Source: DASWIG01 sp036397835
GTDB taxonomy: Bacteria > Acidobacteriota > Thermoanaerobaculia > Multivoradales > J023
Direction of reading: 5' to 3'
NCBI GenBank assembly: GCA_036397835.1
Contig: DASWIG010000794.1
Coordinates: 11,245 to 75,244 of the forward strand
DNA length: 64,000 bases
Part shown: positions 53,334-61,976 of the stretch, one piece after another
Position numbering within the stretch: position 1 is the stretch's first letter
Layout of the letters: each line of letters starts with the position of its first letter
Translations under genes and position numbers: made by a program
The notes under the pieces: model-generated
Databases searched by the model: none
The model's input: the letters and a program-made list of their open reading frames with translations, nothing else
Told to the model about the DNA's origin: nothing

Positions 53334-55457
53334 ATGCTTGAGAATCTCCGAATCTGGATTCCCGCCGCCTTCTTCGCCCTGGCGGTACCGGCCGCGGACG
53401 CGCCAGGGCAGCCCGCGGCCGACGAGGCCGCCCCGCCGGGAGCGATCGCCTTCATCGACGTCAACGTGGTGCCCATGGACGCCGAGCATGTCCGCGAAGG
53501 GCAGACGGTGGTCGTCGACGGGGGCAAGATCGTCGCCGTCGGGCCGGCGGCGGAGGTGAGCGTCCCCCAGGACGCGCGGAAGATCGAAGGCCGGGGTCGG
53601 TTTCTGATGCCCGGCCTCGCCGACATGCACGTGCACCTGCTCGGCGAGGACGTGCTCCTTCTCTTCGTGGCCAACGGGGTCACGACCGTGCGCAACATGT
53701 TCGGCTCGCCCCTCCATCTGCAAATGCGGGAGAAGATCGCACGCGGTGAGCTCCTCGGGCCTCGGATCTACACCGCCGGGCCGATCATCGACGGCTCACC
53801 GCCGGAGTGGGACGGGAGCGCGGTCGTCGAGACCGCGGACCAAGCCGAAACGGAGGTCGCCAGGCAGAAGGCGGCCGGTTATGACTTTCTCAAGGTCTAC
53901 GACCGACTTCCGCTCGCGGCCTACGACGCGCTGGTCCAAGCCGCTCGCGAGCACCGGATCCCGGTGGCCGGCCACGTCCCCCGGGCGGTGGGGCTGGAGC
54001 ACGTCCTGGCCTCAGGCCAGCAGTCGATCGAGCACCTGGAAGGCTACAGCGAGGCGTTGCTCGGCGGGGGCGATTCGGAGTGGAACCGCAAGCGGGCGGT
54101 CGACTTTGGTCGGGAGGTCCTGGCGGGGAGGCGGACGCTCTCCGAGCTCTTCGACGGCGAGAAGCTCTCCAGTCTGGCGGCCGCGACCCGCGACGCCGGC
54201 GTGTGGAACGTCCCGACCCTGGTGGTGTGGCAGAGGGTGCTGGCGAGCGCCACCGAGGCCGAGACGCTGCTCGCGCGGCCGGAGATGGCTTATGTGTCCC
54301 CGGTCATCGTCGCAACCTGGAAGCCGTCGACGGATTTCCGTCGCAGCGCGCTCGCCGACGAGGACATGAAAGCCCTTCAGGTCTTCAATCAGTTGCGCTT
54401 GGAGGAGATCCGGGCGCTCCGCCGGGCCGGCGCGCGACTCCTTCTCGGCACCGACACACCCAACCCCTACGTGGTCCCGGGGTTCTCGATCCATCAGGAG
54501 CTGCGAAACCTGGTCGCGGCGGGATTGAGCCCCTACCAGGCGATCCGCGCGGGAACGCGCGACGCCGCCGAATTTCTCGGCGCGCACGGCGAGTTCGGCA
54601 CCGTCGAGCCCGGCCGCCGGGCCGACCTCATCCTCGTCGAGGGCGACCCCCTGGCCGACGTCGGCAACGTGGCGCGGTCTCTGGGGATCATGGTGCGCGG
54701 GCGGTGGCTCGACAAGGCAGAGCTCGAGCAGAGACTGGAGCGGTTGGCCGCCTCGCACACAGCCGGCGACTGGTTCGCCGTACTGCCGCCTCTGCCCGAG
54801 GTGGGCGAGTCGGCCAACGAGATCCGTTTCGAGAAGCGCTTCAACGGGACTCAGTTTGGGGCGGAACGGCTCCTCGTGGCACGTCGCCCGGACGGCTACG
54901 AGACCCTTGTGGCGCAGGCGGTCACGGACATCGGAGGCAGGCGAACCGAGCTTCTGCGGTGGGAGCTGGATGCGGCGGGAGCCACCCGCCAGCTCATCTA
55001 CGAGGGAACCGGCGGGCTCGGCTCGGCGCGTTTGGAGATCCTCCCCGAGGGCAGCCATCTAGCCGTTACCGGCCGCCTGGCGTCCAACGAGGCGATCACG
55101 AGCGTGCCACCTCTGGCCCCCGAGGTTCACATCGACATCGGCATGGCGGCGAGCTACCAGGCGCTTCTCGGCCGCCTCGATTCACTGGCGGACGGCGAGT
55201 CCCTTACCGTGAGCACCAGGAAGATCGACATCTCCGAAGGCTTCGGCCAACACGACGAGACCCTGACCGTCAGGCGGGTGCCGGACGGTCGGCGGCGGGG
55301 AGCCTCCGCGACCATCGTGGCCCGCCTCTACGAGGTGGAGGCTCGCTCCGCGAAAGCGACGGTCCGTTACACCCTGGCGGCCGATGCCGCCGGTTTCCTG
55401 GTCAGCGCCGAGCTCGAGCACCAAATGGGCATCCTGAGCCTCCAGCGGGCCGAGTAG
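53334..55457 (+). CDS. secreted metal-dependent amidohydrolase
   Basis: 707 residues with a signal peptide (ending about residue 22). The amidohydrolase core shows HVHL (first metal His pair, about residue 99), the Lys in FLKVYD, metal His residues in AGHVP and IEHLEG, and the catalytic Asp in LLGTDTPNP, so the active site looks complete. The C-terminal extension of about 250 residues after the ARRADL-type segment is beta-rich and not recognised. Relatives are prolidase/imidazolonepropionase-like exported hydrolases common in Acidobacteria. It is divergent from the FAAL gene with about 105 bases between; GAGGG precedes the ATG. Substrate unknown. Confidence 0.88.
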   Translation: MLENLRIWIPAAFFALAVPAADAPGQPAADEAAPPGAIAFIDVNVVPMDAEHVREGQTVVVDGGKIVAVGPAAEVSVPQDARKIEGRGRFLMPGLADMHVHLLGEDVLLLFVANGVTTVRNMFGSPLHLQMREKIARGELLGPRIYTAGPIIDGSPPEWDGSAVVETADQAETEVARQKAAGYDFLKVYDRLPLAAYDALVQAAREHRIPVAGHVPRAVGLEHVLASGQQSIEHLEGYSEALLGGGDSEWNRKRAVDFGREVLAGRRTLSELFDGEKLSSLAAATRDAGVWNVPTLVVWQRVLASATEAETLLARPEMAYVSPVIVATWKPSTDFRRSALADEDMKALQVFNQLRLEEIRALRRAGARLLLGTDTPNPYVVPGFSIHQELRNLVAAGLSPYQAIRAGTRDAAEFLGAHGEFGTVEPGRRADLILVEGDPLADVGNVARSLGIMVRGRWLDKAELEQRLERLAASHTAGDWFAVLPPLPEVGESANEIRFEKRFNGTQFGAERLLVARRPDGYETLVAQAVTDIGGRRTELLRWELDAAGATRQLIYEGTGGLGSARLEILPEGSHLAVTGRLASNEAITSVPPLAPEVHIDIGMAASYQALLGRLDSLADGESLTVSTRKIDISEGFGQHDETLTVRRVPDGRRRGASATIVARLYEVEARSAKATVRYTLAADAAGFLVSAELEHQMGILSLQRAE

Positions 55458-55497
55458 ACGACCGCCGGCGCAAGCCGAAAGACGTCACATCGCGGGT

Positions 55498-56706
55498 TCA
55501 GGAGCCAGGCTCTCCGGCTCGACTCGGGGAGCTCCCCGGTGACCCATTCCGCAACCGGGCGAGAAAACGGCCCATGCGTTCTAGAGCTTCCGAGATGACG
55601 CTGGAGGAGACGGAGAAGGAGCAGCGAACGAAATCGCCGCCGCCCTGCCCGAAGATCTGGCCCGGTATGACGACGACCCTCTCCTCCTCGACCAACCGTT
55701 CGGCGAACTCAACGCCGCTCAGACCGGTGCTCTTCACCGAGGGAAAGGCGTAGAAGGCGCCGCGCGGCTCGACGCAGTCGAGACCGAGGCGGAGGAGCCC
55801 TTCGTGAAGTTGGCGGCGGCGGCGGTCGAACTCGAGGCGCATCTTCTCGAGATTGCTCTCGCCGCTCTCCAGAGCGCAGAGCGCGGCCCTCTGGGCCGTT
55901 ACCGGAGGACACATGACCATGTACTGGTGGACCCTGATCAGCGCTTCGATCAGCTCGGCATGACCCGCCACATAACCGAGCCGCCAGCCGGTCATGGCGT
56001 AGGCCTTGGAGAAGCCACCGAGCAGGAGGGTCCGCTCCTGCATCCCGTCGAGGCCGGCCAGGCAGACGTGCTCGACGCCGTAGGTCAGGCGGTCGTAAAC
56101 CTCGTCGGAGAGGAGCAGCAGATCGTGCCTTCGCACCACGCCGGCCAGCTCCTCGGCAACGGCGCGCTCGAGCACCGCGCCGGTCGGGTTGTTGGGGTAG
56201 TTGAGCACGATCGCCTTGGTCTGGGGCGTGATCGCCGATTCGACGGCGGCGGCGGCAACCTGGAAGCGGTTCTCGGCCCGCACCGGAACCGCCACCGGAG
56301 TGCCTCCCGCCAGGCTGATGGTGGGAACGTAGCAGAGATAGTTGGGTTGGGGGACGAGGACCTCGTCGCCCGGATTGAGGAGGACGGTGAGGCTGGCGTG
56401 CAGCCCCTGGGATGTTCCCACAGTGAGCAGGATCTCCTTCGCCGGGTCGTAAGCGACGCCATAGAGTCGCTCCAGATGCCGCGCGACCGCAGCCCTGAGC
56501 TCGGGAATGCCCGAGAGGATCGTGTAGCCGGTTTCTCCCCGCCGCAGGGAGGCGATGGCCGCCTCACGGATGGGCTCGGGGGTGACGAAATCAGGCTCTC
56601 CGATGCCCAGCGAGACGACGTCGCGATGGTTGAGGGCGAGCTCGAAGAAGCGGCGCATACCGGTCCGGGGCATCTGGATGACGCGGTCGGCAAGCCGTCG
56701 ATGCAT
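55498..56706 (-). CDS. PLP-dependent class I aminotransferase
   Basis: 402 residues from the ATG at 56706, chosen because GGGGAG lies just upstream; the frame itself continues to 56793. Fold-type I features: substrate-side GIGEPDF, NYPNNPTG, LSDEVYD and the Schiff-base lysine Lys234 in GGFSKAYAMTGWRLGY, all as in the aspartate aminotransferase / PatA subgroup. It is convergent with the amidohydrolase gene. It could supply an amino acid precursor to the NRPS, but nothing in the sequence ties it to the cluster. Confidence 0.88.
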   Translation of the reverse strand: MHRRLADRVIQMPRTGMRRFFELALNHRDVVSLGIGEPDFVTPEPIREAAIASLRRGETGYTILSGIPELRAAVARHLERLYGVAYDPAKEILLTVGTSQGLHASLTVLLNPGDEVLVPQPNYLCYVPTISLAGGTPVAVPVRAENRFQVAAAAVESAITPQTKAIVLNYPNNPTGAVLERAVAEELAGVVRRHDLLLLSDEVYDRLTYGVEHVCLAGLDGMQERTLLLGGFSKAYAMTGWRLGYVAGHAELIEALIRVHQYMVMCPPVTAQRAALCALESGESNLEKMRLEFDRRRRQLHEGLLRLGLDCVEPRGAFYAFPSVKSTGLSGVEFAERLVEEERVVVIPGQIFGQGGGDFVRCSFSVSSSVISEALERMGRFLARLRNGSPGSSPSRAGEPGS

Positions 56707-56823
56707 GGATTCTCCCCTGCTCCAAGCCGGTGCTGTCGTCAAGTGGCGTGGTCTCCTGCGGGCATCATACAATACCGGCCAGGAGTCGACCAAACCAAGA
56801 AACGACCGCCGGAGGTGGAAGCG

Positions 56824-57864
56824 ATGGACGAGGCCAGAATCTGGTTGGGGAAAGATCTCAGCTCCTGGACGGCGAGCATGCTCAGCGGCGTGACCCGCGC
56901 CTACCTCGTCTTTGCCCTCGAGGAGGCGGGCGTGTTCGAGGCGCTGCGACGGGCGGACGGGGAAGGGCGCACCGTTGACGAACTGGCCGCCGAGTGCGGG
57001 CTGAACCGCCGCCTCCTCGACGGCGCCCTGACCTTCCTGGCCCTTGCCGACGAAGTGCTGGCGAAGAACGACGGCCGCTTCACCCTGGGGGAGCAGGCCG
57101 AATGGCTCGCCGAGGACATGACTCGGGGGATCTCCCTGCTCTACGTCGGAGGCTATTCGTGCCTGCTCTCGAATCTCCTACCCGCCTTGCGTGAGGAGAA
57201 GCGGTACGGCGAGGACTTCGTCAGGCCCGGGGACATGATCGCCCGCGGCAGCTACGTCGCCACCCGCGCCAACTATTCCTGGATCGTCTCCGAGCTGGCG
57301 AGTCTGGGGGTGGAGGTGGTGGCCGACCTCGGCTGCGGCGCAGCCCACATCCTGATCGACGTTTGCCGCCGCCGCCCCGGCCTGCGCGGGGTGGGCATCG
57401 ACATCTCACCCGAAGCGCTGGTGGAAGCGCGGCACTCGGTGGAAGAAGCCGGTCTCGCTGACCGCATCAGGCTCATTCAGGGCGACGTCACCCGGCCCGG
57501 AGACTATGCGGCTGATCTCGACGACGTGCAAGCGTTCAACGCCAACTTCGTGCTCCACGAGTTCTTGCGCGACGGTGAAGACTCGGTGGTCGAGCTACTG
57601 CGCCGGATGAAGTACCTCTTCCCTGGCCGTTACCTGGTGGTCTCCGAGTTCGACGCGCCGTCGGACGAGCAGTATGAGGCCTACCCGATTCCGGACCGGA
57701 TCTTCATGCTATTCTATCAGCACATCATCCACCCGATGAGCTGGCAGGGCCTGCCAATCTCGACCGCACGCTGGCGCGACATCTACGACCGGGCCGGCGT
57801 CGAGATCATCAAGATCAAGCAAGACCATCCGCGCCGCCTACACGTCCACCTGGGGCGTTTCTGA
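56824..57864 (+). CDS. SAM-dependent methyltransferase with winged-helix N-terminus
   Basis: 346 residues from the ATG at 56824, with CGGAGGTGG just upstream; the longer frame to 55804 is antisense to the aminotransferase. Residues about 15-100 form a dimerisation/winged-helix region (VTRAYLVFALEEAGVFEAL, LNRRLLDGALTFLAL) like that of plant-type O-methyltransferases. The SAM motif DLGCGAAHIL is at about 180-189, followed by GVGIDISPEALVEA. The acceptor is unknown. It may be a tailoring enzyme, though it lies outside the contiguous NRPS block. Confidence 0.82.
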   Translation: MDEARIWLGKDLSSWTASMLSGVTRAYLVFALEEAGVFEALRRADGEGRTVDELAAECGLNRRLLDGALTFLALADEVLAKNDGRFTLGEQAEWLAEDMTRGISLLYVGGYSCLLSNLLPALREEKRYGEDFVRPGDMIARGSYVATRANYSWIVSELASLGVEVVADLGCGAAHILIDVCRRRPGLRGVGIDISPEALVEARHSVEEAGLADRIRLIQGDVTRPGDYAADLDDVQAFNANFVLHEFLRDGEDSVVELLRRMKYLFPGRYLVVSEFDAPSDEQYEAYPIPDRIFMLFYQHIIHPMSWQGLPISTARWRDIYDRAGVEIIKIKQDHPRRLHVHLGRF

Positions 57865-57912
57865 AGGGGGTCGCCCGGGAGGCCTTCGCCTCGATTCCGC
57901 GTCCGTGGGCTC

Positions 57913-58560
57913 TCAATGCCCGATCGACGTTCCCGGACGCGGCCGAAGGCCGGGAATGAAAGCTGGAGTCGCCGCAGCGTATCGCTCGTAGGCTTGCCCG
58001 AACTGCTCCCGGGCCTCCCGTTCTTCGCGGCGGGCGAGGCGGACGTAGGCGATGACGAGGATCGGGAACATCAAGAGGGTCAGGAAAGTCGGCCAGGTGA
58101 GGAGATAGCCGAGCATCAGCAAGATGAAGGCATCGTACTGTGGATGGCGAACCAGGGCATAGAGTCCCGTCGTCGCCAGCTTGCCCTCGGTTTGAGCTGC
58201 GTGAAGCTCTATCCAGGCAAAGAGCACGATACCCAAAGACCCGAGGATGAGGAGCGACGCCAGCAGATATACTGGATGTGAATGTGGCATCCCCTTGAGA
58301 TTGAGGAGCGTGTGCCACAGATGCCCCGACTCATGCGATGAAAAGTCGACCTCGGGGAAGCGGCTCGCCAACCATCCGGACAGCAGGTACAAGGTCAAAG
58401 GGAATCCGTACATCTCGACGAAGAGCGCGACGATGAACGCCGTGAAGGCTCCGAAGGAACGCCAGTCGCGAGTGGTGGCGGGCCGAGCGAAGCTCATCGC
58501 AAAGATGATGAAGAAGGCGCTGAAGAATATGACAGCGGGCCAGTTGCCGTAGCCACCCAT
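57913..58560 (-). CDS. integral-membrane methyltransferase (ICMT/PEMT-like)
   Basis: 215 residues with about five membrane helices. The C-terminal signature GLYALVRHPQYDAFILLMLGY, followed by EEREAREQFGQAYERYAAATPAFIP, is diagnostic of the isoprenylcysteine carboxyl methyltransferase / phospholipid methyltransferase group (conserved RHP-Y and EE...G--Y...). The N-terminus has an extra pair of helices. Convergent with the preceding methyltransferase gene (48 bases between). Substrate unknown; bacterial members often act on lipids or small hydrophobic thiols. Confidence 0.8.
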   Translation of the reverse strand: MGGYGNWPAVIFFSAFFIIFAMSFARPATTRDWRSFGAFTAFIVALFVEMYGFPLTLYLLSGWLASRFPEVDFSSHESGHLWHTLLNLKGMPHSHPVYLLASLLILGSLGIVLFAWIELHAAQTEGKLATTGLYALVRHPQYDAFILLMLGYLLTWPTFLTLLMFPILVIAYVRLARREEREAREQFGQAYERYAAATPAFIPGLRPRPGTSIGH

Positions 58561-58912
58561 GGCGCGATCTCTCTCCTTTGCTCTCCGGATCTCCGCAGAA
58601 GCCGCGAGGACGGATCGGCGTCAGCCGCGGGATTCTCCAGATTGGCGTCTGCCGCAGGATTCTACAGACGCCGCGGGAGACCGTCAACCCCGTCAGGCGG
58701 CCGCGAGCCGGCCTCGGGCGCCGAGCCTGGCCGCGACGCGCGCGCCGACCATCGCGGGAACCGGACGAGCGCGCGTCCCTCGCACCTGGGCGGCAGGCAG
58801 GTCTTTCTATTCCGGTGGCTTGTCTGCTACTGTTTCGGACCATCGCAGCGATCTCGTGCGGAAGCTCGCGGCGACCGGCAAGAGGACCGTCATCGACGCG
58901 ATGGAGGCCAAG
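58561..58912. other. intergenic region upstream of merT
   Basis: About 350 bases with no gene I can support. It contains the short repeat at 58617-58668. I looked for the long-spacer promoter and dyad of MerR-type operators and did not find one. An open frame runs through it in the merT phase, but its composition (Arg/Ala/Pro-rich) looks non-coding. Confidence 0.5.
58617..58668. repeat. two-copy 25-base direct repeat
   Basis: Imperfect copies at 58617-58641 and 58644-58668 share the pattern GGCGTC-GCCGC-GGATTCT-CAGA with a period of 27 bases. Fragments of the same pattern flank them. Possible regulatory site or replication slippage. Confidence 0.4.
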
Positions 58913-59314
58913 GTGGAAGACAACCGCCAGGCGCGAGCACCGAGGACCGCGGTGAGAGGGACGCCGCGCGAGGGGACGAAAGCTCTCGGCGCGGCCACCT
59001 CCGGCGCCGGAGCTGCGCTGCTGGCCACCGCCGCCAGCGCCTGCTGCGTCGGCCCGGCCCTCGCACCGGTCGTCGTTGCCGTTCTCGGTGCCAGTGGCGC
59101 CGCCTGGGCGGCGGGGCTCAAGCCGTACAGCCCCTATCTTCTCGCCGCTGCCCTCGGGTCGTTGCTCTACGGCTTCCGCGTGGCCTACCGGCGGCCCACG
59201 GGCTGCCCTGACGGCGCCTGTGCCAGGAGCAGGCCGCCCGCAGCCAGGCTGGTCTTGTGGGTCGCGGCGGCCGTGTGGTTTGGTGCCGCCCTCGTTAATT
59301 CGGTTTGGCGTTGA
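58913..59314 (+). CDS. merT: mercuric ion transport protein MerT
   Basis: 133 residues from the GTG at 58913, preceded by GGAGG with a 5-base gap; an ATG at 58901 is an alternative without a ribosome site. Three membrane helices are visible. The paired cysteines Cys44-Cys45 lie in the first (TAASACCVGPALAPVVVAVL), the cytoplasmic pair in TGCPDGAC (Cys98, Cys103) between the second and third, and LKPYSPYLLAAALGSLLYGF matches the MerT second helix. These are the four mercury-relay cysteines of MerT, which imports Hg(II) from the periplasm. The N-terminus is about 20 residues longer than usual (about 116). No merR, merP or merA is adjacent; the next gene, 13 bases on, is a selenoprotein. Confidence 0.85.
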   Translation: MEDNRQARAPRTAVRGTPREGTKALGAATSGAGAALLATAASACCVGPALAPVVVAVLGASGAAWAAGLKPYSPYLLAAALGSLLYGFRVAYRRPTGCPDGACARSRPPAARLVLWVAAAVWFGAALVNSVWR

Positions 59315-59327
59315 AAAGGAGCTCTCC

Positions 59328-59936
59328 ATGCCACGGACGCCCTATTGGACCTCGATCTTCACGGTACTTTCCCTCGTGGCAGGCCCCGGCGCCGCGTGGT
59401 CGGGCCACTCGGTGATCGGCCACGGCCTCGAGCCTCTGCGTTCGGATTTCAACGCTGCTCGCGGTCACCTGCGGGCCATTCTGCTCGCCTCCCCCACGTG
59501 AGGGGTCTGTCTTCGGGGGGTCTCCGAAGTACAGAAGAAGTGGTTGGCCAAGGACGGCAGGCAGGAGATCACGGTGTTCGTGGTGTGGTCGTCTCAGCTC
59601 GGAGCCAAGGAGGAGCACCTCCCCGGCGCCATGGAGCTCATGCCCGATCCGCGGGCACGCCACTACTGGGACCCGAGCGACCAGATCGGCCGAGCGTACC
59701 AGAGCCAGCTGCCCGATCCCAGCGCTGATGGGGCAGCATTCAAGCTCAAGACCGCGGCCTGGGACGTCTGGATGCTCTTTGACCGGGAGGTGTCTTGGGA
59801 CCAGGGCGGCGTACCGCTGCCCGGGTGGTGGGAGCACCAGCTCCGCGAATTGCCGCAGGAGCTGCGCCTGGATCCGGAGCGATTCGCGCAAAAGGCGGCT
59901 GAGTTTCCCGAACGCGCCCCATCGGACCCGCGTTGA
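59328..59936 (+). CDS. exported thioredoxin-like selenoprotein (in-frame TGA = Sec58)
   Basis: 202 residues if the TGA at 59499-59501 is read as selenocysteine. The ATG at 59328 follows AAAAGGAG. Residues about 1-22 form a signal peptide (ending GAAWSGHS). Translation up to the TGA reads LRAILLASPT; after it, in the same phase, GVCLRGVSEVQKKWLA continues without a break to a TGA at 59934-59936. This gives a UxxC redox motif (Sec58, Cys61) where thioredoxin-like proteins have CxxC, followed by a beta strand (ITVFVVWSSQL). A hairpin of bacterial SECIS type begins 4 bases after the TGA. The gene directly follows merT, so a periplasmic role in handling or reducing mercury or mercury-thiolates is likely; that function is inferred. 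Read as two separate genes, neither half makes sense. Confidence 0.85.
59506..59535 (+). promoter_or_regulatory. bacterial SECIS element for Sec58
   Basis: Hairpin within the coding sequence: 59506-59516 pairs with 59524-59535 (11 pairs, one bulged T at 59530), with loop GGGGTCT at 59517-59523. The loop starts 15 bases after the TGA. The E. coli fdhF SECIS loop, as I recall it, is AGGTCT at nearly the same distance, so the GGTCT bound by SelB is present. Confidence 0.8.
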
Positions 59937-59989
59937 AGGTGCTCGGCTCGGCGTCGCCAGGTCGTGAAAGCGATGCAGAGCGGCGGCAG

Positions 59990-60561
59990 CTCGCGCTCCG
60001 TGAACGACTTGCGGATGATCCGGGGCGTCAGGGCGATCAGGATCTCGCCCTGGTCCGTGGTGGAGGCGTCGAAGAACGAGACGAACGTCGAGCCCGGCTC
60101 CCCCGCCGCCGACTTCGCTCCCGTCCTCAGGAATCCGCTGAGCAGGAACGACTCGCCCGCGGCGAGCCGCGCGCTCCACCGGGTGCTGCGAGTCGCGGTG
60201 ACCGGCCCGAAGCCCGCGGTGGCGGTGACGTCGTGGGCGGCGAGCTCGACCCGGATCTCGACCGCGTCGCTCGCCGCCCTGACCTCGGCGTCTCCTGAAG
60301 ACCGGAGCCGCTGGCGAAGCTGCTCTCGAACGGCCTCCCGAGCCGGGTCGTCCTCGTCGAGCCCCCCGTCAGGGGCCGAGCGATCCACGGCCGGCCCACC
60401 GTGCTCGCGGGGAAGATCTTCGCCAGGTCTGTCCGCGTGAGCGCGGCGGTCTCGTTGTCAGCGCGGACGACGACCCGGAAACAATCCTCGGCCGGCTCCG
60501 CTGCGGCGAGCATGGCGGGAAACAACCAGGCGGCGAGGACCGCGGCCATTCCTTCCCTCAT
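59990..60561 (-). pseudogene. broken composite: PBP-like start and secretin-like end
   Basis: From the ATG at 60561 the minus strand encodes a signal peptide (GMAAVLAAWLFPAMLAAAEP), then FRVVVRADNETAALTRTDLAKIF, like the start of PstS-type periplasmic binding proteins. Near 60395-60410 the sense switches to another frame (PAVDRSAPDG, DDPAREAVREQL), which continues into a stretch like a secretin C-terminus (GESFLLSGFLRTG, GEILIALTPRIIR). The frame change and the junction of two unrelated domain ends suggest a decayed fusion. It lies just downstream of the GH5 gene in the same direction. Sequencing error at one base could explain the frameshift but not the fusion. Confidence 0.5.
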
Positions 60562-60593
60562 TGGTGAGTCTTACGGACGAGGGACCTCGAACG

Positions 60594-61877
60594 TCACTCG
60601 CCGACGGGCTCCGCCACCGGCAGCGATTCGAGGTAGGCGTCCGGAGAGAACGGCTCCAGGGACCGGACCATCTCGGGCAGAAAGTCGCAGCGGCTCGTGT
60701 GGGTGCGCCGCGCCTGCTCGAAGAGCCACTCCCGCGCCTGCTCCTTCGTGGGACGCTCGCCGCGGCCCATCCAGTAGTCGAGGAGGCGCTGGAAGCCCGG
60801 CGTCGCCGGGCAGTGCCAGGGCTGGGTCCGGCGGTCGATCTTCTTGTGCGTCCACCAGCTCCAGCCGACGCCCGCGGCGTTCAGCATCGCCGTCGCCCGG
60901 CGGTTGACGTCGAAGGGCTCCCCCTGCTCGCCGGTCTCGCCGTGCCAGAGCGGCACCTTGTACTTGCGCCGCAGCTTCTCCCAGCGCTCGAGGCCCTCGG
61001 CCGTCGAGGTGGGCGGATAGCTGTGGAAGGCGACAACCAGGTGGGGGTCCCAGTCGAGGGGCTCGAGGACCGAGAAGTCCTGGGCCCATTCGTCGCCCTC
61101 GACGAAGATCAGGCCGTGCGGGTCCACGGCGCGGATCGCCGCGGTCAGCTTCACGTAGAGCCGGCGCAGGAGCGCCGGGTCGACGCCTTGGTACCGCCGC
61201 AGCAGGGGCTCATTGAGGAGGTCGTAGCCGAGGATCCGCGGGTTGCCCGCGTAGCGCCCGGCGATCTTCACCCACAGCTCTTCGAGGCGGGGCCAGAAGA
61301 CGTCCTTCTCGGTCCACAGACGCGCCTGCCCGTCGCTGTCGGCGATGTTCTCGGCGTTCTGCGCTCCGGGGGCGCCGTGCATGTCCCAGATGACGCCGAT
61401 CTCGTGCTTCCCGGCCCACTCGACGACCCGGTCGAGCCAGCGGAAGCCGTCCTCCGAGTAGACGAACGGAGGCGACGCCGGCTGGCCGTCCCGCGGCTGG
61501 AGCCGCGACGCCAGGAGCGCGATGCGGATCGAGTCGGCGCCGAAGGACTTGATCGCGCGTACATCGTCCTCGGTGAAGAAGCTCTCGTAGTAGAGGCGCC
61601 AGAACTCCTTCGCGTCGTCCTCGCCCACCAGGTCGACGATCGCGGCTTCGAACTGGCGCGGCCGGTCGAGGGTGCGGATTCCCCACATGTAGCCTTCCGG
61701 CAGCAGCCAGCCGCCGATCCCGAAGCCCCGGAGCAGGACCGGCTTGCCGGTCGCGCGGTCGACGACGTCGCCGCCGCGGGTCGTGTACGGCGGCGGCTCC
61801 GCCGTCACTGCGGCGGCGGACAGGAAGGCGGCGGACAGGACGACGGACAGGGCGAGGACGACTTTCGTTCTCTTCAT
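60594..61877 (-). CDS. secreted glycoside hydrolase family 5-like enzyme
   Basis: 427 residues from the ATG at 61877, which begins a signal peptide (MKRTKVVLALSVVLSAAFLS). The open frame continues to 63806, but that part is antisense to the next gene. The (beta/alpha)8 pattern carries the GH5 acid/base in DLLNEP (Glu223) and the nucleophile in WHGETGEQ (Glu314), plus WDMHGAPG and AFHSYPP, conserved in cellulase-like members. The domain fills almost the whole protein, with no carbohydrate-binding module. Probable beta-glucan or related polysaccharide hydrolysis outside the cytoplasm. Confidence 0.88.
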   Translation of the reverse strand: MKRTKVVLALSVVLSAAFLSAAAVTAEPPPYTTRGGDVVDRATGKPVLLRGFGIGGWLLPEGYMWGIRTLDRPRQFEAAIVDLVGEDDAKEFWRLYYESFFTEDDVRAIKSFGADSIRIALLASRLQPRDGQPASPPFVYSEDGFRWLDRVVEWAGKHEIGVIWDMHGAPGAQNAENIADSDGQARLWTEKDVFWPRLEELWVKIAGRYAGNPRILGYDLLNEPLLRRYQGVDPALLRRLYVKLTAAIRAVDPHGLIFVEGDEWAQDFSVLEPLDWDPHLVVAFHSYPPTSTAEGLERWEKLRRKYKVPLWHGETGEQGEPFDVNRRATAMLNAAGVGWSWWTHKKIDRRTQPWHCPATPGFQRLLDYWMGRGERPTKEQAREWLFEQARRTHTSRCDFLPEMVRSLEPFSPDAYLESLPVAEPVGE

Positions 61878-61976
61878 GAGCCTGAATCGTATCGTCCTCG
61901 TCGCCGCCTGCCACAGGATCGGCGTGCTACGATGCCCCGTAACGGAACCGGCGCGGTAGAGAGCCAGAGACGCGGA

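Noticed and set aside
53229..53723. Upstream extension of the FAAL frame
   Set aside because: It is antisense to the amidohydrolase gene. The GTG at 53228 has a good ribosome site and directly precedes the FAAL domain.
58561..58900. MerR-type promoter before merT
   Set aside because: No 19- to 20-base spacer promoter with an internal dyad could be found.
59499..59501. TGA taken as a genuine stop or a nonsense mutation
   Set aside because: The frame continues with a conserved-looking fold, the position is a redox-motif cysteine site, and a SECIS hairpin with the GGTCT loop follows at the right distance.
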